64,000 nucleotides of DNA from Bacteroidales bacterium (GCA_017439305.1 JAFSJK010000006.1:1-64000), one strand, 5' to 3'; shown: positions 38,789 through 48,566, counted from the first letter of the stretch. Program-made: numbers and translations. The notes: a model not told the origin generated them from the letters alone.

Positions 38789-40287
38789 AACAGATCATTT
38801 ACCAGCTTCTGCCCCGCCTGTGGGCGAACGGGAAATTCTCCGGCATCGACGGAGAAAGCCTGGATTACATCAAAGGACTCGGAGTGGATTCCGTCTGGTA
38901 CACGGGTATCATCCGGCACGCGACGAGAAAAGCGGACGAAGGCTGTACGCCCTCGCACCCGCAGATCGTGAAAGGGGAGGCGGGATCACCTTATGCCATC
39001 ACGGATTACTATGATGTAAATCCCTATCTGGCAACGGATCCGGAGAACCGGATGGAAGAATTCCTTCAACTGGTGGAACGCACCCATCAGCACGGACTCA
39101 AGGTGATCATGGACTTTGTTCCGAACCATGTGGCTCGGGACTATCAGAGCCATCTTCCGGGTGTCCGCTCCCTGGGTGCCGATGACGACACTTCCGTTCA
39201 CTGGGCGGCTGAAAACGATTTCTTCTATTACCCCGGTGAAACGCTTCGGCTTCCGGAAGCCTGTACCGGCAACGCCTATTACGAGTATCCCGCCAAGGCA
39301 TCCGGCAACTGTTTTTCATCGGCCCCGTCCGTCAACGACTGGTACGAAACCATCAAGATCAATTACTGCGACTTCCATACGGGCACCTGGGACAAGATGT
39401 ACGACATCGTCCGTTTCTGGGCGCTCAAGGGCGTGGACGGCTTCCGGTGCGATATGGTGGAACTGGTTCCTCCCGCCTTCCTGCAATGGCTCATCGCCCG
39501 GATCAAGTCCGAATTCCTGTACATCCGGTTCATCGCCGAGGTATATGAGAAGGAAAAATACCGGAAGTACGTGGAAGAGGTCGGATTCGACCTCCTGTAC
39601 GACAAGTCCGGTCTTTATGACACGGTCCGCTCCGTAACCTGTGACGGCTTGACGGCCCAGGCACTCACTTGGAACTGGCAGTTCCTCGGCGACCTACAGC
39701 CACGGATGCTGAACTTCCTGGAAAACCACGACGAGCAGCGCGTCGCCTCCGACTTCTTCGCCGGCAGTGCCGAAGCGGGCTACGCCGCCCTAGGTGTCTC
39801 GCTCCTGTTGAACACAGCCCCTTTCATGCTGTATTTCGGAGAAGAAGTGGGGGAGCGGGGTATGGACGACGAACCCTTCAGCGGCGTCAACGGCCGCACT
39901 TCCATCTTCGACTGGTGGACGGTCAAAAGCCTCCAAGCCCTTCGACAGTATATCTCGGACGGGCGTAAAGGATTGAATACCAAGCAGAAATCCATTCTGA
40001 AGCGCTATCGCGAGGCACTGTCTCTCGCCCGACGTCCCGCTTTCAAGGAGGGAAAAACCTTCGACCTCGGCTATTGCCAGGGCAAGGGCTTCCATCCCGA
40101 CCGTCACTTCGCCTTCCTCCGCGGCGACGGTTCCGAAACCTGGCTCGTCGTTGCCAATTTCGGTCCCGACGCCACGGTTTCTGTCACCATTCCTCCGGAA
40201 GCATCCTCCTACCTCGGAGCCCAGCTCCCTTCAACCCAAACCGTCAAAATCCCCTCTAAAGATTTTATGGCACTACGGTTGGTATAG
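38785..40287 (+). CDS. GH13 alpha-amylase-family glycosidase
   Basis: 500 residues, no signal peptide, so probably cytosolic. The four GH13 conserved regions are DFVPNHV, GFRCDMVEL (nucleophile Asp223), FIAEVYEK (acid/base Glu252) and FLENHDEQRV (Asp316). The catalytic triad is intact. The final 80 residues form a beta-sandwich (WLVVANFGPDATVSVTI). It likely hydrolyses or transfers short maltooligosaccharides; linkage cannot be deduced. It is translationally coupled to the CotH-like lipoprotein. Its stop codon lies in the left arm of an inverted repeat. Confidence 0.93.
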   Translation: MKQIIYQLLPRLWANGKFSGIDGESLDYIKGLGVDSVWYTGIIRHATRKADEGCTPSHPQIVKGEAGSPYAITDYYDVNPYLATDPENRMEEFLQLVERTHQHGLKVIMDFVPNHVARDYQSHLPGVRSLGADDDTSVHWAAENDFFYYPGETLRLPEACTGNAYYEYPAKASGNCFSSAPSVNDWYETIKINYCDFHTGTWDKMYDIVRFWALKGVDGFRCDMVELVPPAFLQWLIARIKSEFLYIRFIAEVYEKEKYRKYVEEVGFDLLYDKSGLYDTVRSVTCDGLTAQALTWNWQFLGDLQPRMLNFLENHDEQRVASDFFAGSAEAGYAALGVSLLLNTAPFMLYFGEEVGERGMDDEPFSGVNGRTSIFDWWTVKSLQALRQYISDGRKGLNTKQKSILKRYREALSLARRPAFKEGKTFDLGYCQGKGFHPDRHFAFLRGDGSETWLVVANFGPDATVSVTIPPEASSYLGAQLPSTQTVKIPSKDFMALRLV

Positions 40288-40390
40288 CAGGGTTCTCTTC
40301 CCCAACCTGTGCCACCCTCGGCATCATAAGAGGGAGGGGCCCTTTAGGGAGGGGTCGCATAGCGACGGTTGGGGAAGAGACTCCTGCTAT
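40284..40390. repeat. 24-bp inverted repeat element spanning both stop codons of convergent genes
   Basis: Arms 40284-40307 and 40367-40390 are inverted copies differing at two positions (shared core CTCTTCCCCAACC). Between them lie two AGGGAGGGG copies (40331-40339, 40346-40354) and a smaller hairpin GTCGC-ATA-GCGAC (40354-40366). Both arms contain the TAG stop of the flanking gene. It may terminate transcription from both sides, and it has the look of a dispersed repeat. Confidence 0.75.
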
Positions 40391-41115
40391 TCCGATTGCC
40401 GTCTCCTGAATTCGGCAACGGTAATTGCCGTGGCGACAGCCGCATTGAGGGATTCCGAACCCGGGTCGTCGGCCGGATAAGGGGGAATGTAGAGACAGTC
40501 GCTCACGCAGGCGGCCGTTTCGCCGGAAATGCCGTTCGATTCATTGCCGATGACGATGACCGAAGGGGCCGCTGCTCCGCAGTCCAAGGTACGCTGATAG
40601 AGGTTCTGCCCGTCCAGGAAAGTGCCGTAGACGTGCCCACCGGCAGCAAGGACGGACCGGCAGAAGGAAGGGATGTCCAAGGAATGGAAGGGAACCCGGA
40701 AAATGGCTCCCATAGTGGCCTGGACCACCTTGGGATTGTACAGGTCCACCGTATCTTCCGACGCGATGACCGCATCGATGCCGAACCAGTCGGCAATCCG
40801 GAGAATCGTGCCCAGGTTGCCGGGATCGCGGATGCCGTCCAGGGCCAGGTACAGGCCGCTGGCAGGCTGGAAACCGGTGCGGGAGGGCTTACGGACCACC
40901 GCCAGGACGGGGGAGGGAGAAGAGAGGCTGGACAGGCGTTCCATCGCATCTTCGCCGATTTCCTCCCGGCGGTACACCTTGACAACTTCGAATCCGGAAG
41001 CCTGCGCCTCGGCAACCATTTTCCCGCCTTCGACGACGAACAGACCGGTTTCATCCCGGAACTTCTTCTGGGAAAGGGAGCGGACCTGCCGCAGTTCATT
41101 CTTGGAGATACTCAT
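40387..41115 (-). CDS. TrmH-family (SpoU) RNA methyltransferase
   Basis: 242 residues from the ATG at 41115. An N-terminal substrate-binding region (about 1-70, QVRSLSQKKFRDETGLFVVEG) precedes the knotted catalytic domain. That domain has LALDGIRDPGNLGTILRIADW, VIVIGNESNGIS and the SAM-binding YIPPYPADDPGSESLNAAVA. It probably 2'-O-methylates a ribose in rRNA or tRNA. A minus-strand box TAACTTTG at 41129-41122 lies immediately upstream of the start, so the transcript may be nearly leaderless. Confidence 0.92.
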   Translation of the reverse strand: MSISKNELRQVRSLSQKKFRDETGLFVVEGGKMVAEAQASGFEVVKVYRREEIGEDAMERLSSLSSPSPVLAVVRKPSRTGFQPASGLYLALDGIRDPGNLGTILRIADWFGIDAVIASEDTVDLYNPKVVQATMGAIFRVPFHSLDIPSFCRSVLAAGGHVYGTFLDGQNLYQRTLDCGAAAPSVIVIGNESNGISGETAACVSDCLYIPPYPADDPGSESLNAAVATAITVAEFRRRQSE

Positions 41116-41164
41116 ACCTTGCAAAGTTATACATAATTCTTGGCGAAATACACAGGAAAAGTGT

Positions 41165-41172
41165 TAATTTTG
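41165..41172 (+). promoter_or_regulatory. -7 box (TAATTTTG) just before tamL
   Basis: TAATTTTG matches TAnnTTTG, only 5 bases before the tamL ATG at 41178. With a TTG 22 bases upstream of it (41140-41142), this promoter would give a nearly leaderless tamL transcript. The minus-strand box for trmH (41122-41129) shows the same geometry. Confidence 0.4.
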
Positions 41173-41177
41173 TAGGA

Positions 41178-43352
41178 ATGAACCTTCGGAAACTCATAGG
41201 GGTCCTGATGCTGGGTGCGGCCGTCGTATCCTGCAGCACCACCCGTATCCTGCCCCCGGGGAAATACCGGCTCGCCGGGAACAGGATAAAGGTGGAAGGC
41301 CGGCAGGTGTCCAGTTCCGAACTCGGCAAGTACGTGGCCCAGAAGCCCAATCCCTCCCTGCTGGGTTACAGTCCGTCGGTCGCCATCTACAACTGGGCCG
41401 ACACCGCCGACACCTGGTGGAACAACCTGGTCCGGACCTTGGGATCCGCCCCTGTCGTTTTCGATTCCACCCAGGTCGCCGCGAGCATCGACAACATGGT
41501 CAACCACCTGGATTACATCGGTTTCTACGGTTCGCAGATCCGGAGCGAGACCGAATACCGGGGAAGGAGGGCCTATGTGACCTACTATGTCCATCCGGGA
41601 CGCCGGTACAGGATCGGGTCCATCTCGTATGACCTGCCCAAGGACCTGGAGTTCGTGGACGAGTTCGAAGCGGACCTGAGGCGCTCGACCATCAAGGTGG
41701 GCCAGTATCTGTCCGAGGCCGCCCTGGAGGAGGAGACCAGCCGTTCGTCCCAGTATTTCCGCAACCGGGGCTACTACGGTTTCAACCAGAGTTTCTATTA
41801 TTTCGAGGCGGACACCCTGTCTTCCGACGGCATCGCCGACCTCAAGATGTTCATCCGCGAGTACCCGCGCAGCGGAACCCCTGACCAGGCCAAGCCCCAC
41901 CGGAAGTTCCGCATCGGCGAAGTCACCCTTTCCTATCCGGAGGAAGTGCCCATCCGGACCTCCATCCTTGAAGACCTGAACATCCTCCATCCCGGGATGC
42001 CATACAGTGAGCGGCTGGTGAATGCCAACTATTCCCGCCTGTCCAACCTGAGCGTGTTCAACGGCGTGAACGTGACGATGAATCCCGTTTCGGACGACGT
42101 CGTGGACTGCAACATCCTCCTCCAAAGCGGCGGTATCCAGGGCTTCAAGGCCAATCTGGAAGCCTCCGTCAACTCGACCGGCCTGTATGGTATCTCCCCC
42201 CAGCTCAGCTACTTCCACAAGAATATCTTCCACGGCGGCGAACTGCTTAACCTGGGATTGAAAGGCAATTTCCAGTTCAAGCCGAAAGAGGATATCCGTT
42301 CCACGGAATTCAGCATCACCAGCAGCGTCCGCATCCCCAAGCTCATTGGCCTGCCGAACCGGATCTTCCGGGGATCCAGCCTGCCTCATACCGACATCAA
42401 CCTCGGTTTCAGCTACCAGGACCGTCCGGAATACAAGCGGACGATGATCACGACGTCCTTCGGCTATACCGGCAACCTGCTCCGGAACTTCTACTACCAG
42501 TTCTATCCGTTCCAGGCCAATATCGTCCGGCTGTTCAGCATCTCGGACAGTTTCTACGAGCGGCTGCTCAACGACCTGTTCCTGCTCAACGCCTATTCCG
42601 ACCACTTCGACATGGGCGTTGGCGGCATGCTCTACTACACGACGGACGCATCCACCATTCCCAAGCGTTCCTACAGCTACGCACGTCTGAGTTTCGACGT
42701 ATCCGGCAATATCCTCAGCCTGTTCAACTCGGCGATGCCTACCAACGAATACGGGCAGCATACCATCTGGAACACGCCGTATGCCCAGTATGTCCGGGGC
42801 GAACTGTCACTCGGACAGACTTTCCGTTTCGGGGGCGGCGACAACCAGGCGCTGGCCCTCCGGTTCCTGATCGGGGCGGCCTATGGTTACGGGAATTCGT
42901 CAACCGTCCCGTTTGAGAAGCAGTTCTACGTCGGCGGCGCGAACAGCATGCGTGGCTGGCAGGCCCGGGCCCTGGGTCCGGGCGGCGTAGAACCCTGGAA
43001 CGAGTACTTCCTGATCCCGAGCCAGACGGGTGATTTCAGGATGGAGGCCAATGTCGAATACCGCTTCCCGATTGTCTGGAAGCTGGAAGGAGCGCTTTTC
43101 GCGGACGTGGGCAACGTGTGGGACCTGCGAAACACCGAATGGCTTGAGAAAAGCGCCTTCTCCTTCGACAGCCTTGCCGGCGACTGGGGCCTGGGCATCC
43201 GGGTGAACCTGGATTTCATCCTGGTCCGCGTGGACATGGGTGCCAAGGTCTACGAACCCTACCGGGCGGCAGGGGAGCGCTGGCTCGGGCCGAAAGACTG
43301 GCTCAAGCGGGATAATTTCGCCCTTCACTTCGGCGTCGGCTATCCTTTCTAG
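41178..43352 (+). CDS. tamL: TamL-like outer-membrane assembly lipoprotein (Omp85/BamA family)
   Basis: 724 residues. The signal peptide ends in a lipobox (GAAVVSC, Cys about residue 20). POTRA-like repeats span about 60-330. The C-terminal half is a 16-strand-type Omp85 barrel with VGGANSMRGWQARALGPGG (the VRGF-equivalent loop-6 motif) and a final strand ending NFALHFGVGYPF. It resembles the Bacteroidota TamL, a lipidated BamA paralogue working with TamB in envelope biogenesis. No tamB is present next to it in this window. Confidence 0.88.
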   Translation: MNLRKLIGVLMLGAAVVSCSTTRILPPGKYRLAGNRIKVEGRQVSSSELGKYVAQKPNPSLLGYSPSVAIYNWADTADTWWNNLVRTLGSAPVVFDSTQVAASIDNMVNHLDYIGFYGSQIRSETEYRGRRAYVTYYVHPGRRYRIGSISYDLPKDLEFVDEFEADLRRSTIKVGQYLSEAALEEETSRSSQYFRNRGYYGFNQSFYYFEADTLSSDGIADLKMFIREYPRSGTPDQAKPHRKFRIGEVTLSYPEEVPIRTSILEDLNILHPGMPYSERLVNANYSRLSNLSVFNGVNVTMNPVSDDVVDCNILLQSGGIQGFKANLEASVNSTGLYGISPQLSYFHKNIFHGGELLNLGLKGNFQFKPKEDIRSTEFSITSSVRIPKLIGLPNRIFRGSSLPHTDINLGFSYQDRPEYKRTMITTSFGYTGNLLRNFYYQFYPFQANIVRLFSISDSFYERLLNDLFLLNAYSDHFDMGVGGMLYYTTDASTIPKRSYSYARLSFDVSGNILSLFNSAMPTNEYGQHTIWNTPYAQYVRGELSLGQTFRFGGGDNQALALRFLIGAAYGYGNSSTVPFEKQFYVGGANSMRGWQARALGPGGVEPWNEYFLIPSQTGDFRMEANVEYRFPIVWKLEGALFADVGNVWDLRNTEWLEKSAFSFDSLAGDWGLGIRVNLDFILVRVDMGAKVYEPYRAAGERWLGPKDWLKRDNFALHFGVGYPF

Positions 43353-43364
43353 GATATCCTGGAA

Positions 43365-44666
43365 TCAGTGTTTTCCGTAATATTTGGGCCAGCAGGCCTC
43401 GAGGTAGGCACGAAGGGTGTTCTCATGCCTGTTTTCCTGCGGCTCATAGAAGACAGTACCCTTGATCTCTTCCGGGAGGAACTCCATGTCGGCGAAATGG
43501 CCGGGATAATCATGGGCATACTTGTATCCGTCACTGTAATTGAGATCCTTCATCAACTGGGTCGGTGCGTTGCGGATCGGCAGCGGGACCGGCAGATTAC
43601 CGGTTTCCCGGACCAGGGCCAGCGCTTTCTCAATCGCCATGTAGGAACCGTTGCTCTTGGGGGAGGAGGCCAGGTAGACCGTGGTTTCGGCCAGCGGGAT
43701 CCGGCCTTCCGGCATGCCGATCTTGGAGACGACCTCGAAACAGGCGTTGGCCAGCAGGAGGGCGTTCGGATTCGCGAGCCCCACATCCTCCGAAGCCGAC
43801 AGGCACAGCCGGCGGGCGATGAACAAGGGATCCTCTCCGCCGTCAATCATCCGTGCCAGGTAGTAGATGGCCGCGTTCGGGTCGGAACCGCGGATGCTCT
43901 TGATGAAAGCGGAAATGATGTCATAATGCATCTCACCGTCCTTGTCGTAGATGGCCATGTTCTCCTGGATGCTTTCCGTCACCGTCTTGTTGTCGATGAC
44001 GACGGGAGAACGGCCGGCAAACGAGTCGATGACAATCTCCAGCACATTCAGGAGTTTGCGCCCGTCGCCTCCGCTGTACCGCATCAGCGCGTCGGTTTCC
44101 ACCAACCGGACATCCAGGTCCTTCAGCAGGACATCCTCCTTGAGCGCGCGGTCCAGCAATGTCTGCAAATCATTCTTTTCCAATGATTTGAGAACGAATA
44201 CCTGACAACGGGACAGGAGCGGGGTAATGACCTCGAAAGAGGGATTCTCGGTCGTCGCACCGATCAGCACGATGGTCCCGGTCTCCACGGCGCCGAGAAG
44301 GGCATCCTGCTGCGCCTTGTTGAACCGGTGGATCTCATCGATGAAAAGGATGGGAGCGCCCCGTTGGTTGAACAGGCCGCCGCTCCGGGCCTTCTCGAAG
44401 ACCTCACGGACTTCCTTCACGCCGGCGCTGACCGCGGAAAGGGTGAAGAACTCCCGGTCCATCGTCTCGGCGATGATATGGGCAAGCGTCGTCTTTCCCA
44501 CGCCCGGAGGCCCCCACAGGATGAAAGAGGACAGGTTTCCGCTCTCGATCATTTTCCGCAAGACGCAGCCTTCACCCACCAGGTGCCGCTGGCCCACATA
44601 CTGGTCCAGGGACTTCGGGCGCATCCGTTCCGGCAGGGGAGGGAGCATGGTGCTTGACGCTGACAT
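43365..44666 (-). CDS. rarA: replication-associated recombination protein A (RarA/MgsA)
   Basis: 433 residues. AAA+ motifs: LWGPPGVGKTTLAHIIA (Walker A), LFIDEIHRFNKAQQDALL (Walker B), ATTENPSFE (sensor 1). The C-terminal tetramerisation region has SDPNAAIYYLARMIDGGEDP. It acts at stalled forks. The gene is convergent with tamL, with 12 bases between stops, and 3 bases downstream of the GNAT gene. Confidence 0.96.
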   Translation of the reverse strand: MSASSTMLPPLPERMRPKSLDQYVGQRHLVGEGCVLRKMIESGNLSSFILWGPPGVGKTTLAHIIAETMDREFFTLSAVSAGVKEVREVFEKARSGGLFNQRGAPILFIDEIHRFNKAQQDALLGAVETGTIVLIGATTENPSFEVITPLLSRCQVFVLKSLEKNDLQTLLDRALKEDVLLKDLDVRLVETDALMRYSGGDGRKLLNVLEIVIDSFAGRSPVVIDNKTVTESIQENMAIYDKDGEMHYDIISAFIKSIRGSDPNAAIYYLARMIDGGEDPLFIARRLCLSASEDVGLANPNALLLANACFEVVSKIGMPEGRIPLAETTVYLASSPKSNGSYMAIEKALALVRETGNLPVPLPIRNAPTQLMKDLNYSDGYKYAHDYPGHFADMEFLPEEIKGTVFYEPQENRHENTLRAYLEACWPKYYGKH

Positions 44667-44669
44667 AGC

Positions 44670-45803
44670 CTAGATTTCTTTGCTGAAGACGCGGCGACGG
44701 CGCTTGAATTCCTTCTGATAGAGGTTCCACAGGTTCTGGACACTGTTGTTGGTCTCCATCTCGGCGTTGGACTCGCCATATTTGAAACCGCCCTGGATGA
44801 GCATCGGAATCAGTTCGTTGAAGATGATGGAATGGACGCCCCGGTTCCTGTATTCCGGATCCACGGCGATCATCAGCAGTTCCAGCCCGTCCTCGTGCTT
44901 GAAGTAGGTGGACCTGAGCAGATGCCACCACCCGAACGGGAGAAGATATCCGCCTCCTTTCTGGGCCGCATGGGCGATGGACGGCATCGTCAGGGACACG
45001 GCCACCAGTTTGCCGGCGGCATCCTCGATCAGGGTGATGAAGCGAAGGTCGATCAGCCCGAGATAAGTGTCTACATAATGGTCGATCACTTCGTCCGGAA
45101 GAACGGTGAAATCATACAGCTGGCAATAGGTGCGGTTGATCAGGTCGAAGATCTTCCGTCCATAACCTTCCTTCCGGACCTCCCGCTTGGTAATCTTCCG
45201 GATATGAAGGCCGTACCGCTCCGATACGAGGGCAGCAGCACGGGAAACCTTCTCAGGGACTTGCTCCGGGACAAAGATGCGATATTCCAGCCAGTCATTC
45301 GCCTTTCCGAAGCCGTGCGCCTCGAAATGATCCTTGTAATAGGCGAAATTATACTTCAGGTTGAACGAACTGATATCGTCGAAACCTTCCACGACGCAGC
45401 CTTCGTTGTCGAAATCCGTGAAGCCGAGCGGACCGGAAATCCGGGTCATCCCATGCTTCTTTCCGAAGGCGATGACGGCCTCGATGAGGGCCTTGGACAC
45501 TTCCTTGTCATCCACGAAATCAATCCATCCGAAACGGACCTCAGAATGGTTCCAATCCCGGTTGGCGATTTCGTTGATGATGGCGGCCACGCGGCCGACG
45601 ACTTCTCCTTTCTCATTGTATGCCAAATACTTCTCCAACTTGGCATACTTGCACATCGGATTCTTGGCCGCATCCAGCGAGGCCATTTCATCCATATACA
45701 GGCTCGGGACGTAATAGGGACATCCCTGATAGAGTTTCAGCGGAAACTTGACGAATGCACGGAGCTCTTTCCGGCTGTTAACGGGTTTTACGGTTACAGG
45801 CAT
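44670..45803 (-). CDS. GNAT-fold acetyltransferase-like protein
   Basis: 377 residues from the ATG at 45803. N-terminal PVNSRKELRAFVKFPLKLYQ and SLYMDEMASLDAAKNPMC, a segment AYNEKGEVVGRVAAIIN near 67-83, and ISGPLGFTDFDNEGCVVEG resemble the N-terminal half of a two-part GNAT family found beside Bacteroidota genes. The C-terminal GNAT-like motif is LMIAVDPEYRNRGVHSIIFNE (about 313-333), matching the acetyl-CoA binding RxxGxG/A region. The substrate is unknown. Confidence 0.8.
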   Translation of the reverse strand: MPVTVKPVNSRKELRAFVKFPLKLYQGCPYYVPSLYMDEMASLDAAKNPMCKYAKLEKYLAYNEKGEVVGRVAAIINEIANRDWNHSEVRFGWIDFVDDKEVSKALIEAVIAFGKKHGMTRISGPLGFTDFDNEGCVVEGFDDISSFNLKYNFAYYKDHFEAHGFGKANDWLEYRIFVPEQVPEKVSRAAALVSERYGLHIRKITKREVRKEGYGRKIFDLINRTYCQLYDFTVLPDEVIDHYVDTYLGLIDLRFITLIEDAAGKLVAVSLTMPSIAHAAQKGGGYLLPFGWWHLLRSTYFKHEDGLELLMIAVDPEYRNRGVHSIIFNELIPMLIQGGFKYGESNAEMETNNSVQNLWNLYQKEFKRRRRVFSKEI

Positions 45804-45832
45804 ATAGTACAAAAGTATCAGGTATCAGATTC

Positions 45833-47275
45833 CTACCACATGAAACGCTTCTTGTGGTCCAGGCGGCAGCGGCCCACGGCCATGTTGAATCCGATATAGA
45901 GATTCAAGTTCATCCGGTCGCGGGGGAGAATGGTGAGCGACTGATAGCGGGCAGGTATATCTCTGATGAGCGGAGAAATGTTCACGCAATGGAAAGGAAT
46001 GTAGTCACATCCGATCATGAGATTGAAAGCCGCAGGATGCAGGTTGAGTGCAAACCCAATGCTTTTAGCAAGATTGCCGAGCGTGGTACTGGTGGACATG
46101 CTCAGGTAATCCAGGGGATTCCAGTTCAAGGAGAAACGCCCCGTATGGCGGGAATAGCAGGTGCCGCCACGGCCCTGATAAAGGGCGCCGACCGTCAGAC
46201 GCTCATAGAAAGGCATCCGGAATTCGGCACCGGCATTGATCCGGAAGGGGAGCATCTCCAAGTGGGTGCCCGATCCCGAAACATCCTGGAACCGGATGAC
46301 GCCGGAAAGGGCCGTCTTTGCTTTCTCGATCTCCGCATCCCAGCCTTCCTGACCGCCGCCTTCCTGTTCAGCAGGAACCCAGGCATAGGCGGATTCGGGG
46401 GAAAGGCCTCTGATTTCCCGGTTCCAACGCATGACGCCGAGGTCAAGGACCGAGGCCGACAGGGTCAGGACGGGAAGGACGTTCCAACTGACACCCAGGT
46501 CGACGGCAGCGCCGAATCCGGCAGGACCGATATGTTTGTTATCAAAGCCGATGGAACTGATATCCAATTCATTCCCGCTCTTGGTATAGGTCAGGGCAGG
46601 GGAGGAGGCATTCAGGACACTCTTGGAAAGGACCTCCCACCGCTCGTTGGTCATCGTCAGTTTCAGGTTCTGCACCAGGACTTCCGCTTCGGCGATACCC
46701 ACGAGGCCCTTGGCACGGAAGCCGACATTGAACCGGTTCTCATAGTTCTTGGACCAACCGAAGGCCGCTTCGATGAATTCCTTGGAACGGATTCCCATTC
46801 CGGAGAAATCGAAAGAATTCCTGCTTCCGGAACCTTCCTTCAGGAAACTGAACAGGTCATAAGGGGCGGACACGGCATTCAGGCTCCGGACATTGAAATC
46901 CAGGGTGAAGAAGCGCTGGTCAGCCCAGAAACCCAGGGTCAGGAGATTCACGCGCGCATCCAGGTCGAGACTGTTGCTCTTCCGGATTTTCCGCATGAAA
47001 TCGGCAGAACTGACCCGGTCATTCAGGAAGGTATACACCTTGCCGTTGTCCGGATACAGCAACGTGCTGACACCCAGGTTACTCCAGGCTCCGAGCCCCG
47101 TCTGGCCAAGAGCGATGGAAAAGACATTGCGTTCGCTTTGGAAAGCGGGATTGAGACGGAAAGCGTAAGGATTTCCGCCCAGGAAATAACCGGTTTCCAA
47201 TTCCTGCGCCCGGAGTGCGGAAGAGAGTCCGAAAACAAGGACCAAGGTCAGAAAGAACGAATATGTTTTTTTCAT
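45833..47275 (-). CDS. DUF5723-like outer-membrane beta-barrel protein
   Basis: 480 residues with signal peptide MKKTYSFFLTLVLVFGLSSALRAQ (read in two parts). Residues after it (YFLGGNPYAFRLNPAFQSER) match the start of the Bacteroidota DUF5723 family. The remainder is strand-rich with a FNVGFRAKGLVG segment and a GLGNLAKSIGFALNLHP-like C-terminal part. It may be an outer-membrane barrel of unknown function. It follows the lipoprotein gene 12 bases downstream on the same strand. Confidence 0.75.
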   Translation of the reverse strand: MKKTYSFFLTLVLVFGLSSALRAQELETGYFLGGNPYAFRLNPAFQSERNVFSIALGQTGLGAWSNLGVSTLLYPDNGKVYTFLNDRVSSADFMRKIRKSNSLDLDARVNLLTLGFWADQRFFTLDFNVRSLNAVSAPYDLFSFLKEGSGSRNSFDFSGMGIRSKEFIEAAFGWSKNYENRFNVGFRAKGLVGIAEAEVLVQNLKLTMTNERWEVLSKSVLNASSPALTYTKSGNELDISSIGFDNKHIGPAGFGAAVDLGVSWNVLPVLTLSASVLDLGVMRWNREIRGLSPESAYAWVPAEQEGGGQEGWDAEIEKAKTALSGVIRFQDVSGSGTHLEMLPFRINAGAEFRMPFYERLTVGALYQGRGGTCYSRHTGRFSLNWNPLDYLSMSTSTTLGNLAKSIGFALNLHPAAFNLMIGCDYIPFHCVNISPLIRDIPARYQSLTILPRDRMNLNLYIGFNMAVGRCRLDHKKRFMW

Positions 47276-47287
47276 AGACTGATGTAT

Positions 47288-48412
47288 TTACGGGTTTACA
47301 GGGGTATCCAGCCTGACCTGGATGCCGTCGGGAAGATAGAGGTGCATTGCATGGAAACGCAGGCCCTGATTCTGGTTGATGTGGACGCCCGAAAGGGTGG
47401 ATCCGGAAGAAACCGTCAGCTCGATTTCGATGCTGGAGAAACGCAGGTCGCCGGAGGTGGTGAGCGTGACGCAGGCGGTACCGCTCGAAAGCCCGGCTAT
47501 TTCTGAATCCGTGCTGGCCTTCACCGTATCGATCCGTTTTCCGGAAGCGTCCAACGCGTAGGCAACAAGGGAGAAATTCAACGGAACCGTATTGTCGTAG
47601 TCCAGCCAGAGTTCAGCTTTCTTCAGACCAACCTTGTCAAGATTGAGGGAAGCATCGAGCGGGAAGGTGAGCGTGAACCGGTTGTCGGCGGAGAAACAGA
47701 TCGGAGTCTGAATCAAGGCATTGAATAGCAAATCATAATCTACGCCGGGAGCAACGAGAGCCCGCTGCCCAGCCGTGGCAAAAATATCTAACTCGCTGAA
47801 TTTCAATGCGTCCGGAACAGGGGAGAGGATGCTTCCCAATCCTGCCACGGCAATATCATCCGGGCCGGCAGCCTTCTCTTTGATGAAATACCGGTTTTCA
47901 CCATATCTAATTGGCAGATTATCAATGTAATAGCTATGATTCACCTTTCCGGAAACCAGGGTTTCAAGGGTGCAGGAAGCCGTAAACTCAGCCGGTATCT
48001 CACTGTCCAATCCCAATTCGATCTCCATTTCCGACAGGTCGGGAGCAATCTGCTGGTCCTTGCCGGAAAGGAAATCGGGAACGCGTCCGAATTCGAACTC
48101 CACGGGGTCGAAATCAATGGGAATCCGGTCGTCCGATCCCAAGGCCGGTACCGTCACGCTGGCAACGACAGGCTCGAGCTCGAACCGGATATAATAATCG
48201 CCACGGTCATCCGTGATGATATAATCATATCCGTTCAAATCCAGATAATCTCCGATAAGAAAGGGTTTCAGGTCAGGAACCGGAAAATCGGAACCCTTGA
48301 AAAAAGTCATCTCAGTATCCAGGTTTTCCAAATTGTACGAATTGTCCACGGCACATCCGGAAACGGCAGCCAGCGCAATGATTCCAGTGAGAATGTGGAT
48401 CCGTTTAATCAT
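47288..48412 (-). CDS. lipoprotein of unknown function
   Basis: 374 residues. Signal ends in a lipobox (AAVSGC, Cys about 20), followed by AVDNSYNLENLDTEMT. I recognise no domain. The body is strand-rich and Asp-rich, with LKKAELWLDYDNTVPLNFSLVAYALDASGK resembling an Ig-like or BACON-type sandwich (given here as two stretches: LKKAELWLDYD and VPLNFSLVAYAL). It is upstream of the DUF5723-like barrel and likely cotranscribed with it; a surface complex is possible. Confidence 0.75.
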   Translation of the reverse strand: MIKRIHILTGIIALAAVSGCAVDNSYNLENLDTEMTFFKGSDFPVPDLKPFLIGDYLDLNGYDYIITDDRGDYYIRFELEPVVASVTVPALGSDDRIPIDFDPVEFEFGRVPDFLSGKDQQIAPDLSEMEIELGLDSEIPAEFTASCTLETLVSGKVNHSYYIDNLPIRYGENRYFIKEKAAGPDDIAVAGLGSILSPVPDALKFSELDIFATAGQRALVAPGVDYDLLFNALIQTPICFSADNRFTLTFPLDASLNLDKVGLKKAELWLDYDNTVPLNFSLVAYALDASGKRIDTVKASTDSEIAGLSSGTACVTLTTSGDLRFSSIEIELTVSSGSTLSGVHINQNQGLRFHAMHLYLPDGIQVRLDTPVNP

Positions 48413-48558
48413 AGGCGTTTCTAAATTTGTGTAAATATATGAATAATATCCGAATTGTCCAATTTGTTACACAATTTATATTATGTTAAGTAATGGATTG
48501 AAACTGGTCCCCTGCAGGAAAGAATCAGCCACCTATTTCAAAATCCTTTAAAAATACG

Positions 48559-48566
48559 TACATTTG
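48559..48566 (+). promoter_or_regulatory. -7 box (TACATTTG) for rlmD
   Basis: TACATTTG fits TAnnTTTG and lies 24 bases before the rlmD ATG (48590). It is in the 177-base divergent gap (48413-48589) shared with the lipoprotein gene; no further motif is evident there. Confidence 0.5.
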
